DNA of 64,000 nucleotides, from NCBI RefSeq assembly GCF_000763295.1, contig NZ_JRJE01000030.1, positions 85,021-149,020 of the forward strand, read 5' to 3'. The DNA is from Thalassospira australica (GTDB lineage: Bacteria; Pseudomonadota; Alphaproteobacteria; Rhodospirillales; Thalassospiraceae). The notes under the pieces were generated by a model, which saw nothing but the letters and a program-made list of their open reading frames with translations, was not told the origin of the DNA and searched no databases. Of this stretch, positions 10,736 through 18,973 are shown in pieces (position 1 is the stretch's first letter; every line of letters starts with the position of its first letter). A program made the translations under genes and the position numbers.

Positions 10736-11491
10736 TTAGGCTGTGAAGCCGCCGTTAACGTCCAGGACTGTGCCGGTTATGAAACCAGCACTTGGACCGG
10801 CCAGATAAAGGATGGCAGAGGCGACCTCGTCCAAGGTTGCGAAGCGCTGAATGGCGTGACTTTCCATGATGATGGGCGGCAGGTTATCTTTTGACCCTGC
10901 TGCCATCTCGGTATCCATGATGCCTGCCTGAACAACATTCACTGTGATGTTCCGGGGACCAAGGTCGCGCGCGGCACCTTTGGAATAAGCAACAACCGCA
11001 GCCTTTGTTGCGGCATAATCAGTAGTACCCGGAAATGCGATACGGGTCCCAAGACCCGACCCGATTGATATGATGCGACCGCCATCCGTCATCACCTTGC
11101 AAGCAGAACGGATATTGGCAATGACACCAAGTGTGTTGATCGACCATTGGCGATCCATAGCCGCGTTGTCAATTTCCGGGTCGTCAATGGACTTGCCTTG
11201 CCAGGCGACAGCGGCGTTATTGACCAAGATATCCAGCTTGCCAAAATGTTCTAACAGATCGCGAATCACGTGTTCTGCTGTGGTCGGATCGCCCTGATCT
11301 GCTTGGATCGCCAGCGCGCGTACACCCTTTGCCTTGAGGGTTTCGACAACGGCTGCTGCCTTGCCTTCAGACGCAACGTAGCTGATTGCGACATCTGCAC
11401 CGGCCTCTGCCAACGCCGCCGCCGCAACGGCACCAAGGCCGCGTGAGCCGCCGGTAACAAGGGCAACTTTACCTGAAAGTGTCTTGGTCAT
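10736..11491 (-). CDS. Short-chain dehydrogenase/reductase (FabG-like)
   Basis: A classical SDR of 251 residues. TGGSRGLG near residue 13 binds NAD(P)H, NNAA occurs near residue 90, and the catalytic Tyr-X3-Lys is DYAATKA. The C-terminal LDVNGGFTA is typical of FabG-like reductases. The ATG at 11491 is preceded by GAGGA; an in-frame extension to 11617 lacks SDR homology and is rejected. It lies 122 bases downstream of the F420-reductase-like gene on the same strand, so both may be controlled by the divergent TetR regulator. The substrate is not evident. Confidence 0.85.
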   Translation of the reverse strand: MTKTLSGKVALVTGGSRGLGAVAAAALAEAGADVAISYVASEGKAAAVVETLKAKGVRALAIQADQGDPTTAEHVIRDLLEHFGKLDILVNNAAVAWQGKSIDDPEIDNAAMDRQWSINTLGVIANIRSACKVMTDGGRIISIGSGLGTRIAFPGTTDYAATKAAVVAYSKGAARDLGPRNITVNVVQAGIMDTEMAAGSKDNLPPIIMESHAIQRFATLDEVASAILYLAGPSAGFITGTVLDVNGGFTA

Positions 11492-11613
11492 GATGGGGTC
11501 CTCAATCTGTTTTGGGGCCATAAAGTGCTCGTGAATGCAGGTGGGGCGATGCCTGCAGTTGATATTTTTCACCCGGTAGAAGTGTCTCTGCCTTGGGTGG
11601 AGGATGGTTTGGG

Positions 11614-12216
11614 TCAATTTGCAGGGGCCAGCAATTCAAGAGTGCTCAATGCGCCACCGAGCTCCATCATGCGACCGGCGGACGCCAGAGAACCAAGGGC
11701 CACAGGATGAAGACCAATTTCTGTAATCAGTGATGTAACAGTCGAGATTGCGGGTTCGTCATCCCCGGCGACAAAAAGAACGCGCTTCATATCAGGGGGA
11801 ACCGGGGCAAACATCGTTTCGAATGGAAGTGTGTTGAACGCTTTTACAACGCGTGCCATTGGCGCCATCCGCGCAACAATCTCGCTTCCGGAATCACCTT
11901 TGAGATCATCGATGGTGGCATGGGGTGGGTAAGTCAGAAATATGTTGGTTGTGTCGACCAGGATTTGTCCGTTCTGCGGGCTTTCTGATTCAAGGACGCC
12001 TCGGACGGCTGTCCAGGGCGTGGCAAGAAACACAATGTCGCAGGCGAATGCATCCGACGATGTTGAAGGTATGACCGGTGCAGAAGATCCCGTGAAAACC
12101 GACGCAACTGCGTCTCGTCCACGGCTGTTTGCGACGTGCACCTGATGGCCAAGAGCGGCAAACTTTGTTGCAAGTGTCTTCCCGACGGAGCCAGTCCCGA
12201 TAACGCCGATTTGCAT
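11614..12216 (-). CDS. NADPH-dependent F420 reductase-like oxidoreductase
   Basis: Residues 1-20 carry the Rossmann motif GVIGTGSVGKTLA. A segment IVFLATPW and a conserved VKAFNTLP follow, as in the F420H2:NADP oxidoreductase/NADP-oxidoreductase coenzyme F420-dependent family. Most bacterial members outside actinobacteria do not use F420 and their substrates are unknown. 200 residues is normal. AAGGAGG lies 6 bases before the ATG. The gene is divergent from a TetR regulator, with three operator-like palindromes in the 114-base gap, so it is probably the regulator's target. Confidence 0.75.
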   Translation of the reverse strand: MQIGVIGTGSVGKTLATKFAALGHQVHVANSRGRDAVASVFTGSSAPVIPSTSSDAFACDIVFLATPWTAVRGVLESESPQNGQILVDTTNIFLTYPPHATIDDLKGDSGSEIVARMAPMARVVKAFNTLPFETMFAPVPPDMKRVLFVAGDDEPAISTVTSLITEIGLHPVALGSLASAGRMMELGGALSTLELLAPAN

Positions 12217-12240
12217 CGTTAGCCTCCTTGATGAAATTAA

Positions 12241-12313
12241 ATACCAATCGGTATAGTATTGATCGGTATCTTATGTGGACATCAGGAGTCAAGTTTTTTA
12301 TACTGATCAGTAT
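12241..12313. promoter_or_regulatory. TetR operator cluster in a divergent promoter
   Basis: Three related palindromes share an ATAC...GTAT core. They are a near-perfect one at 12241-12254, one centred on GATC at 12256-12269, and a perfect 14-bp ATACTGATCAGTAT at 12300-12313. The last is 17 bases before the TetR start, which suggests autoregulation together with control of the divergent reductase gene. Confidence 0.7.
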
Positions 12314-12330
12314 TGAAACTAGGAGGGATG

Positions 12331-12915
12331 ATGGGACGACATCGGGAATTTGACGTCGACAAGGTGCTAGATGCTGCACTGAATGTATTTTGGCGAAATG
12401 GATATGAAGGTACTTCGCTTGAAGACCTGACGACTGCGACCGGTGTTGCGCGTCCGGGGCTCTATGCCGCGTTTGGGAACAAGGAGGCGATGTTTTTCAA
12501 GGCCTTGGAAAAATATCAAACGCAATACATGACATATATGCAAGACGCGTTGGACATGCCGACGTCATATCTGGTTGTGGAGACTATCTTGAGAGGTTCG
12601 TTAGAGCTCCAGACCAGAGAAGATGGCGCACGCGGATGTCTGGGCATTAACGGCGCGCTTGCCTGTTCTGAAAGCGGCGAGCCGGTTCGCCTGGAACTTG
12701 TTCGACGACGTAAGGCTAGTGAATCTACTTTGCGCAACCGTTTGGAGCGCGCACGTCAAGAAGGTGATCTTCCCCAGTCAGCAGATTGTGCCGCTTTGGC
12801 AATTTACATCATGACTGTAAGCCAGGGTATGGCTGTTCAGGCGAAGGCGGGTGCTTCCAAAGAAGAGCTGAATGCTATTGTACGGCATACTCTGTCAACC
12901 TGGCCTACTGCGTGA
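12331..12915 (+). CDS. TetR-family transcriptional regulator
   Basis: The N-terminal helix-turn-helix reads VLDAALNVFWRNGYEGTSLEDL followed by VARPGLYAAFGNKEAMF, a typical TetR DNA-binding domain at residues 10-55. The C-terminal domain, with a Cys in RGCLGING, resembles the group of TetR repressors that control SDR or oxidoreductase genes. AGGAGGG lies just upstream; ATG 12331 has better spacing than the adjacent ATG 12328. It is divergent from the F420-reductase-like/SDR pair, with matching palindromes in between. The ligand is unknown. Confidence 0.88.
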   Translation: MGRHREFDVDKVLDAALNVFWRNGYEGTSLEDLTTATGVARPGLYAAFGNKEAMFFKALEKYQTQYMTYMQDALDMPTSYLVVETILRGSLELQTREDGARGCLGINGALACSESGEPVRLELVRRRKASESTLRNRLERARQEGDLPQSADCAALAIYIMTVSQGMAVQAKAGASKEELNAIVRHTLSTWPTA

Positions 12916-12966
12916 TCAGGCGGAGGGAGCGATCATAGCCAGCTCCCTCCCAGGAATGCTGTTGAT

Positions 12967-13110
12967 TTACGGCCCATCAGACCCACAATCACCTGTCGAA
13001 TTACATGCGTTTGACAATGCCTGCTGAACACTGCGTTGCCAATTGAAGGTCAGGCAGGACGACAGGGCCAATATGGCGGTTAATGCTATGATCACACGAA
13101 GTGGGCGCAT
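12967..13110 (-). CDS. Small putative lipoprotein (47 residues)
   Basis: The frame begins with MRPLRV followed by a hydrophobic stretch IIALTAILA and a lipobox LSSC, so Cys19 would be the lipidated residue. The mature part is only about 29 residues and contains two further Cys. AAGGAAATAAGGAAG overlaps the end of the upstream SDR gene, and the start is 6 bases after that gene's stop codon, so translation is probably coupled. It is too short to be assigned to a family. The call rests on the signal sequence and the ribosome site. Confidence 0.5.
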   Translation of the reverse strand: MRPLRVIIALTAILALSSCLTFNWQRSVQQALSNACNSTGDCGSDGP

Positions 13111-13116
13111 TCTTCC

Positions 13117-13869
13117 TTATTTCCTTAAGGCAGGCAGGCCAACGCCGGTGCTTTCAAATCCGCCATCGGCAGCAATGGTTTGGCCGGTCACAAAGCCTGC
13201 CTTGTCTGAGCAGAGGAACGTGATCACTTCGGCAATTTCGTTTTCCGTGCCGTAGCGGTTTAGGGGCATAGCATTCAGATATGCCGAAATGATGTCAGTT
13301 GAATGTACGGCCATCGCAAGTTTGGTTTTGACGGGGCCGGGGCAAACGCAATTGGCACGGATGCCATATTCGCCAAGTTCGGCCGCTTGTTGTTTGGTCA
13401 TGTGAATGACGGCGGCCTTTGACGTGCCATAGGCCACACGGAGCGTCGAGGCCCGAAGGCCCGAGATCGAACCAATATTGACAATCGCACCCTTGGTTTC
13501 CTTCAAGGCCGGAATGGCGGCCTGCGAAACAAGGAACACGCCGTCAAGGTTGGTATCCATGATCCAGCGCCAGGTGGCAAAGCTTGTGTCTTCGATTGGC
13601 AGAAAGTCGGCGACCCCGGCATTGTTGACCACGGCATCAATCCGCCCGAAAGCCGACAGGACAGCATTGATCATTATGTCAACCTGTTCGGGGACAGAGA
13701 CGTCGCATTCAACTGCCTTTGCGTTTGAAAGCTGCGCAGTGGCGCTACTGAGTTCCGGGCCATCACGGTCAATCATCGCAACCTGCCAGCCGTTTTGGAG
13801 GAACAATTTGGCGGTGGCAAGTCCGATGCCGCGGGCGGCACCCGTGACCAAGGCAACTTTCTGTGTCAT
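13117..13869 (-). CDS. Short-chain dehydrogenase/reductase
   Basis: A classical SDR of 250 residues with TGAARGIG (residues 9-16), NNAGVAD near residue 88, a catalytic Ser in NIGSISGLRAS, and YGTSKAA with the Tyr and Lys. The N-terminus has an Asp in the MIDRDG segment, which suggests NAD(H) preference. The end GQTIAADGGF is typical. It is followed by the small lipoprotein gene. The substrate is not evident. Confidence 0.85.
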   Translation of the reverse strand: MTQKVALVTGAARGIGLATAKLFLQNGWQVAMIDRDGPELSSATAQLSNAKAVECDVSVPEQVDIMINAVLSAFGRIDAVVNNAGVADFLPIEDTSFATWRWIMDTNLDGVFLVSQAAIPALKETKGAIVNIGSISGLRASTLRVAYGTSKAAVIHMTKQQAAELGEYGIRANCVCPGPVKTKLAMAVHSTDIISAYLNAMPLNRYGTENEIAEVITFLCSDKAGFVTGQTIAADGGFESTGVGLPALRK

Positions 13870-14042
13870 GTGGGGCGTCCTTTCTTGAAGCGTTCCCTGT
13901 TTTCCTGTGTGCCTGACAATTTGTCAGGTGTCCTTTTGGCTAATTTATTTGCCGGTGGTTCTTGCCGTCATTAAGGCAAATCCATTGCAAACCGGCAAGT
14001 CACGGTTTGCATCCAAGATGCCGTGATGTGAAAAACAGGGTG

Positions 14043-14459
14043 TTACCCAAGGAAAAGCTGGCTGGTATAAACCAGCATTGAAAACAGGCTAACGAAATAG
14101 GCGATCGAACGCACCCCGTTTACGCCGGGAATACGTGTGATGCCGGCAAGATAAAAACTGGCATGAGCAATACGGGCAATCAAAAAGAGTGTTGCGCAGG
14201 CCATGGTTACCATGTTGCTGATGTTAACTTGATGCGCAATCAGGACAATGATGGCAAAAGGCAGCAGGTTTTCCTGTTGATTTTGATGGGCGCGCAGGCC
14301 ACGTGCCGCAACGCCGGTTCGTTCGGGCAAATCGTCGCGATTGCCCATAAGGCGTTTGCCGCCAACACCGGGTTGCTTGGCATAGCCATAGTTGTAAACC
14401 CACGGAAGACCAAGGCACAGCAGGGCATTGATCAAAAGAACGGTAAGCTCGTAAGTCAT
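14043..14459 (-). CDS. MAPEG-family membrane protein
   Basis: A 138-residue protein with four predicted membrane segments (about residues 5-22, 62-80, 82-103 and 115-136). The central motif RAHQNQQENLLPFA matches the signature of membrane-associated proteins in eicosanoid and glutathione metabolism. Eukaryotic members conjugate glutathione; bacterial roles are mostly unproven. It stands alone on the minus strand and precedes a convergently placed XRE/DUF2975 pair only by position, not by an obvious operon. Confidence 0.82.
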   Translation of the reverse strand: MTYELTVLLINALLCLGLPWVYNYGYAKQPGVGGKRLMGNRDDLPERTGVAARGLRAHQNQQENLLPFAIIVLIAHQVNISNMVTMACATLFLIARIAHASFYLAGITRIPGVNGVRSIAYFVSLFSMLVYTSQLFLG

Positions 14460-14585
14460 TGGGGATCCTGACGTTTTAAGATGATAATTGCCTTACGTAT
14501 CTGCCTTGGACTTGGATCGACTTGGTATTCTGATGTTGGGGCTAGGCGGGCTGAGGCGGATTTCGTTGGCCGCCTCGGCCGGGTT

Positions 14586-14795
14586 TTAACTCTCGTCTTC
14601 AAATTCCAGAAGGTCACCGGGCTGACAATCAAGTTCCTTGCATATGGCGGCCAGTGTTTCAAACCGAACGCCGCGCACCTTGCCTGACTTCAACAGGGAG
14701 AGGTTTTGCTCGCTAAGTCCGATGCGGGCGGCGAGGTCCTTGGACTTCATCTTTCGGGTGGCAAGCATTACGTCCAGTCGTACAATGATTGGCAT
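14586..14795 (-). CDS. Small XRE-type helix-turn-helix regulator (YozG-like)
   Basis: 69 residues, almost entirely a Cro/C1 HTH: the helix-turn-helix DLAARIGLSEQNLSLLKSGKVRG is followed by LAAICKELDCQPGDLLEFE. This compact form is the usual partner of DUF2975 membrane proteins. Its ATG overlaps the stop of the DUF2975 gene by one base (TGATG), so the two are translationally coupled. Confidence 0.88.
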   Translation of the reverse strand: MPIIVRLDVMLATRKMKSKDLAARIGLSEQNLSLLKSGKVRGVRFETLAAICKELDCQPGDLLEFEDES

Positions 14796-15349
14796 CAGAC
14801 GAAGCTCCGGTTCTCGTCATCAATACGAACAGCTTCGCCCAAAACCCATGCAATGACGATGATCAAGCCGCTTAAAAACAGGGTATGTGCGTCGGCATTG
14901 CTTAGTCCTATGGAAATGAATCGTTCGCCTTCGGGGCGGTTGAATGTCGCCAGCACAGAAGACGCGGCACCGGTAAGCGGTGAGACCAAAGTCTGGATCA
15001 ACAGTGCAATCCCGAATGCCTTTAAATGACCAATTGCCTCAATATTGAAAATACTATTGGCAGCAAAGGCACCAAACATTTTGCGCAGTCGATAAATGCC
15101 ATAGGCAATGATGAGGGACGGAACCATCATCACGCCGATGGTGGCGGCTTTTTGCCAGCCGCTCAATGCCTGAACGTCGGCAACGCTGATTGTCATCTGG
15201 CTTGTGCTGACCTCTACCCAGCCCGGTGCATATAACACCAACGGAACAACGCTTATTTCAAACACGATTGCCAATGCACAAACCCAATATAGAAGGGTGC
15301 TTATCGTGTGAACTCGTTTTAAGGGGGCATGGTTGCGTGTCGTGGACAT
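14795..15349 (-). CDS. DUF2975 membrane protein
   Basis: 184 residues with four predicted membrane helices (about residues 18-36, 72-92, 108-128 and 150-170) and the conserved loop RLRKMF...N that is typical of DUF2975. ATG 15349 is preferred because GGAG is 6 bases upstream; the ATG at 15361 lacks a ribosome site. DUF2975/XRE pairs are thought to act as membrane-linked sensing and repression modules, but the signal is not known. Confidence 0.8.
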   Translation of the reverse strand: MSTTRNHAPLKRVHTISTLLYWVCALAIVFEISVVPLVLYAPGWVEVSTSQMTISVADVQALSGWQKAATIGVMMVPSLIIAYGIYRLRKMFGAFAANSIFNIEAIGHLKAFGIALLIQTLVSPLTGAASSVLATFNRPEGERFISIGLSNADAHTLFLSGLIIVIAWVLGEAVRIDDENRSFV

Positions 15350-15577
15350 GTGGGGCTCCATTTACTTTGGTGTTTGCCATATAAATTCATAAATTAACGT
15401 AAAACATTAATTATTTAATAAATAAGGTCAATAGAGAAAATGGGTGTTCGTCTAAGTAGCGTTTGTGAAGCGCGTGTTTTGTCGGTGTTGCAATACCTGG
15501 GCGAGGGTCGGAAACGCATATAAAGCCCGTTGTCGCGGGGAATATTCGATGCTGCCCCTTGTCATTGGTGGGCGGTC

Positions 15578-16033
15578 ATGGAAAATAGAGCCATGTCAGA
15601 AAGCAAAGCCAAATCCCGTAAACCCGTACCCCCGATCGAGGCAGATGATGCTGCGTGCGTGGAATGCGATACTGCCGCCAGACTGGGCTTAAGTTCCGAG
15701 CAGGGCGAAGCCGTCACCCGCGATGCATCGCGGGCCATGGGGCATGATCTTTCGCTTCCCGATATCGAAGCCGCGGCAAAGATATTTTCTCTGCTTGGGG
15801 ATGCCGGACGCCTGCAACTGGTGTTGCGCTGTATGGAAAAGCCCCAAACCGTTTCCGAGCTGGCAGAAGCCGCAAACATGTCCCAGTCGCTGTGCAGTCA
15901 TCATCTGCGCCATCTCAGGGATCAGCGCATCCTGACCTCGGAACGTCGGGGGCGGCATATCTTCTATCAGATTGATGATGATCATATTTCACATGTGGTG
16001 CGCGATACCTTTGCCCACGTGACGCACGACTGA
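15578..16033 (+). CDS. ArsR/SmtB-family metal-sensing repressor
   Basis: The winged-helix domain covers roughly residues 55-140: IFSLLGDAGRLQLVLRCM, then the recognition helix MSQSLCSHHLRHLRDQ, and the wing RRGRHIFYQIDDDH. The N-terminal tail carries CVEC, and C-terminal DDDHISHVVRDTFAHVTHD has the Asp/His pattern of the alpha5 metal site in SmtB/CzrA-type Zn sensors; CVEC could add an alpha3N-type Cd/Pb site. The start is ambiguous between ATG 15578 and ATG 15593. The P-type ATPase gene follows, with inverted repeats in the gap, so it probably represses that gene until Zn, Cd or Pb is in excess. Confidence 0.88.
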   Translation: MENRAMSESKAKSRKPVPPIEADDAACVECDTAARLGLSSEQGEAVTRDASRAMGHDLSLPDIEAAAKIFSLLGDAGRLQLVLRCMEKPQTVSELAEAANMSQSLCSHHLRHLRDQRILTSERRGRHIFYQIDDDHISHVVRDTFAHVTHD

Positions 16034-16104
16034 CCGAACCCTTCACCGATTTTTGTCAAAGCCACTGCTGTCTCAGCAGAACGGTTCGGCATGTTTGCAG
16101 TAAA

Positions 16105-16188
16105 CATTCAAACAGCGATTTGAATGTCCTTGACAGAACGATATCTGACTCATAGTTTGAGTATAACATATGAACAGATATTTGATTG
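16105..16188. promoter_or_regulatory. ArsR/SmtB-type operator cluster before the metal ATPase
   Basis: A 22-bp site at 16105-16126 has perfect 8-bp arms CATTCAAA and TTTGAATG around 6 bases, closely resembling CadC/SmtB operators. A TTGACA -35-like hexamer at 16130-16135 follows. A second inverted repeat, ACTCA-N5-TGAGT, is at 16148-16162. A third imperfect one (TGAACA...TTGATT) lies at about 16171-16187. Confidence 0.75.
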
Positions 16189-16202
16189 ATGAGAGGTGGC
16201 CG

Positions 16203-18611
16203 ATGTCCTTTATCGCCAAATGGGACGACTTTCCGGCAATTGGAAACTGTATGCATTGCAGGGATTCAATGCTGGTGGCGTTGAAAAAGGCTGTGCCCAA
16301 TCAAGATTTTGCCAACACCGCGCAGGGCATTTCCGCATCCGACCCCCTAAGTGACGAACAGAACGCGCAGTTACACCAAGTGCTGCGTGAGTATGAAAAC
16401 GGTGTTGCCCATTACCATTGGCAGGTGTCGGGCATGGATTGCGGATCTTGCGTTGCCAAGATCGAAACCGCCCTTGGCAAGATGGATGGTGTTTCGTGCG
16501 TCGACGTTTCCATGATGCGTGAAACCGTGACGCTCGGACTGGATGCCGATCACGTAAATCATCGCGATATGGTCACCAACACGCTCAATAAACTGGGGTA
16601 CCCGGCCGAGGAAAAGGCCGGACAGGGTTCTGCCAAACCGGGGAGTGGGGCGGCATGCTGCGGGGGTGAAAGCAGCGCTTCTGCGACCAACGAGGATACC
16701 AACGCATCAAGCACGCCTATCAAAACCGCCCTGCGTAAAATCATCCCCTGGGGGCGTGAAAATGATGAAATTGCCTTTGCTGCCATTTGTTTGGCACTGG
16801 GCGGCATGATTGCCGCAGTCATTCCGGCAACAGGCCCCTATGCCATTTCTGTGGCCTCAATTCTTGCCGCAATCCCGGTGATGAAAAAGGCCTTTCGTCT
16901 GGCGCAAAGCGGGGCAATTTTTTCCATCGAGCTTCTGATGTCAGTCGCGGTGATTGGTGCGGTTGCGATCGGCGAAAGCCTGGAAGCCGGGGTGGTCGTA
17001 TTGCTGTTTGCTGTAGGCGAACGTCTTGAAGGCGTTGCCGCAGGTCGTGCGCGAAGCGGGGTCAAGGCCCTGATGAAGCTGGCGCCCGAAACAGCCCGTC
17101 GCATGACTGACAATGGTTTTGACAGCATCTCACCGCATGAACTTGTGCGCGGTGACATTGTCGAAGTCCGACCGGGGGAACGGGTGCCATCAGATGGCAC
17201 AATCCAAACCGGCACGGCCGATATCGACAACAGCCATCTGACCGGGGAATCTGTCCCGGTATATAGCGCGATCGGCGCAGAAGTCTTTGCGGGGGCGATC
17301 GTCACGGACAGTCCGGTACGCATTTCGGTGACCCGTGCGGCGGGGAACACCATGCTTGATCGTGTGATCGAACTGGTTGAGCAAAGCGAAAAGCACAAGG
17401 CACCCGTTGAACGCTTTATTGCCAAATTTGCCCGCATCTATACGCCAATCATTATGGCGCTTGCAGCGCTGACCGTTGTTGTGCCCCCGGTTTTGTTCGG
17501 GCAGGCATGGGACGAATGGGTGTATCGGGGGCTTGCACTTCTGTTGATCGGTTGTCCGTGTGCACTGGTGATCTCGACACCGGCAGCGGTTACATCGGCA
17601 CTGGCCCGCGCAACCAAGATCGGTCTTTTGGTCAAAGGTGGTGCTGGGCTTGAGATGATCGGTTCCGTGCGGACCATGGCGTTTGACAAAACCGGCACCC
17701 TGACCGAAGGCAAACCGAGACTGGTCGCCATCCGTGCCGCAGAAGGCTATGGCGAGAATGCCGTTCTTACGACTGCAGCCGCACTTGAATCCGTGACATC
17801 TCATCCGCTGGCCCGTGCGGTGGTGACAGCGGCCAGGGATCGTCATCTTGAACTGCCCGTGGTGGAAAATGCCAAAACCATCGCCGGTGCTGGTGTTGAA
17901 GGCACAATCGATGGGGCACGTTATCAAGTCGGGGCGGCAAGGCGTCTTGACGCCGATCTTGAAGACGCGATGTCAAACTGGCTTTCTGCACAGGAGGATG
18001 ATGGCAGTACTGCAGTGGTTGTGCTCAAAGACCGTCAGGTAATTGGTGCGCTGGCCCTGCGTGATGTTGCACGCGGTGATGCGAAACAGGCCCTTGGTGA
18101 ATTGGCCAAACTCAACATTGCGCCGGTGATGTTGACCGGGGATGCCGCCCGCGTTGCCAAACGCATGGCTGCAGAGCTCGGCATGGAATATCGCGCTGAA
18201 CTGATGCCTGAAGACAAGCTGAACGCCCTGACGCGCCTGCGGGATGAACCAAACCGTACTGGTCCGGTGGCGATGGTTGGGGATGGCATTAATGATGCCC
18301 CGGCCCTGAAGGCCGCAGATGTGGGGATTGCCATTGGCGGTGGTACGGATATCGCGCTTGAGGCGGCTGATGCCGTTGCGGTCAAGGACCGGTTGGGCGA
18401 TGTGGTCAACCTCGTCAAACTTTCACGCGCGGCGCGACGGGTTATTCGTGAAAACATCACGATCGCACTGGGGCTGAAGGCGGTATTCCTTGTCACGTCA
18501 ATCACCGGGGTGACGGGGCTTTGGCTTGCAGTTCTCGCCGATACCGGTGCCACCGTTCTGGTGACGATCAACAGCTTGCGTCTGCTGGTCGCATTACGCG
18601 ATGCGAAGTGA
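16203..18611 (+). CDS. zntA: Zn2+/Cd2+/Pb2+-exporting P-type ATPase (ZntA type)
   Basis: A P1B-type ATPase of 802 residues. The N-terminal heavy-metal domain has GMDCGSC near residue 77, preceded by an unusual CMHC at about residue 17. A Cys/Ser-rich linker (ACCGGESS) follows. The catalytic core has CPCALVIS (about 451) in the transport helix, DKTGTLTEGK (about 496), SHPLA, and GDGINDAPAL (about 692). CPC plus the later conserved Lys/Asp region indicates the Zn/Cd/Pb subgroup. ATG 16203 is chosen for its GAGAGGTGG; an ATG at 16170 lies in the operator region. It is probably repressed by the ArsR protein upstream. Confidence 0.93.
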   Translation: MSFIAKWDDFPAIGNCMHCRDSMLVALKKAVPNQDFANTAQGISASDPLSDEQNAQLHQVLREYENGVAHYHWQVSGMDCGSCVAKIETALGKMDGVSCVDVSMMRETVTLGLDADHVNHRDMVTNTLNKLGYPAEEKAGQGSAKPGSGAACCGGESSASATNEDTNASSTPIKTALRKIIPWGRENDEIAFAAICLALGGMIAAVIPATGPYAISVASILAAIPVMKKAFRLAQSGAIFSIELLMSVAVIGAVAIGESLEAGVVVLLFAVGERLEGVAAGRARSGVKALMKLAPETARRMTDNGFDSISPHELVRGDIVEVRPGERVPSDGTIQTGTADIDNSHLTGESVPVYSAIGAEVFAGAIVTDSPVRISVTRAAGNTMLDRVIELVEQSEKHKAPVERFIAKFARIYTPIIMALAALTVVVPPVLFGQAWDEWVYRGLALLLIGCPCALVISTPAAVTSALARATKIGLLVKGGAGLEMIGSVRTMAFDKTGTLTEGKPRLVAIRAAEGYGENAVLTTAAALESVTSHPLARAVVTAARDRHLELPVVENAKTIAGAGVEGTIDGARYQVGAARRLDADLEDAMSNWLSAQEDDGSTAVVVLKDRQVIGALALRDVARGDAKQALGELAKLNIAPVMLTGDAARVAKRMAAELGMEYRAELMPEDKLNALTRLRDEPNRTGPVAMVGDGINDAPALKAADVGIAIGGGTDIALEAADAVAVKDRLGDVVNLVKLSRAARRVIRENITIALGLKAVFLVTSITGVTGLWLAVLADTGATVLVTINSLRLLVALRDAK

Positions 18612-18630
18612 TTTTCAGGGCTGAAAAGAG

Positions 18631-18675
18631 AAAGCGGCGGTTATCGTTTCCCGCATCGATAACCACCGCTTTTCC
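18631..18675. terminator. Bidirectional terminator shared by zntA and a candidate small RNA
   Basis: A long stem pairs 18631-18646 with 18657-18673 (GGTTATCG/CGATAACC plus AAAGCGG/CCGCTTT with one mismatch). U-rich tails lie on both sides: CTTTTCC to the right and, on the minus strand, CTTTCTCTTTTC. Confidence 0.8.
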
Positions 18676-18769
18676 ACCTTGAGAGACCTACGGGGAGAGA
18701 GGACCCGTAGGTGAGAGACAAGCCATTTTGGGGACAAAATGCGAATGGGTTGCATTCGCGGGCTGTGTC
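18632..18769 (-). ncRNA. Candidate Fur-repressed small RNA
   Basis: On the minus strand, a promoter with -35 TTGCGT (18805-18800), a 17-base spacer and -10 TATAAC (18782-18777) is overlapped by a Fur box. The predicted transcript starts near 18769 and ends at the hairpin terminator at 18631-18675, about 140 nt. It folds into GCGAATG/CATTCGC, then CATTTTG-TCCC-CAAAATG, then a 9-bp stem ACCTACGGG/CCCGTAGGT whose loop is TCCTCTCTC, and the terminator. The CU-rich loops resemble anti-Shine-Dalgarno seeds of regulatory RNAs. A 46-codon frame exists inside but has no ribosome site and runs into the terminator. No known family was recognised. Confidence 0.6.
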
Positions 18770-18800
18770 GAGACCTGTTATAGGCGAGGAAAAAATGTCA

Positions 18801-18827
18801 CGCAAGTGAAAATCGTTCTCATTTGCG
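18801..18827 (-). promoter_or_regulatory. Fur box over the small-RNA promoter
   Basis: The core TGAAAATCGTTCTCA at 18807-18821 matches the TGA-AAT-N-ATT-TCA Fur pattern with few mismatches. It lies inside a larger imperfect dyad (CGCAAGTGA...TCATTTGCG). It shares all but one base of its 15-base core with the box before the imelysin operon at 24292. Confidence 0.75.
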
Positions 18828-18973
18828 AAAAAGTTTTGGTTGATGATTGTCTGATATAAATATCCCGACAAAAACAGTCGGATAATGGCATGGTTTTCCT
18901 TGGGATTCAGCCATCAGACGACAGAAAGACCACACCAGAAGTGCTGGTTTTCTGCGTGTTTTTCATCACAGGT

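Noticed and set aside
18632..18757. 46-codon frame within the candidate small RNA
   Set aside because: No ribosome site; it reads through the hairpins and terminator, so the RNA is more likely the product.
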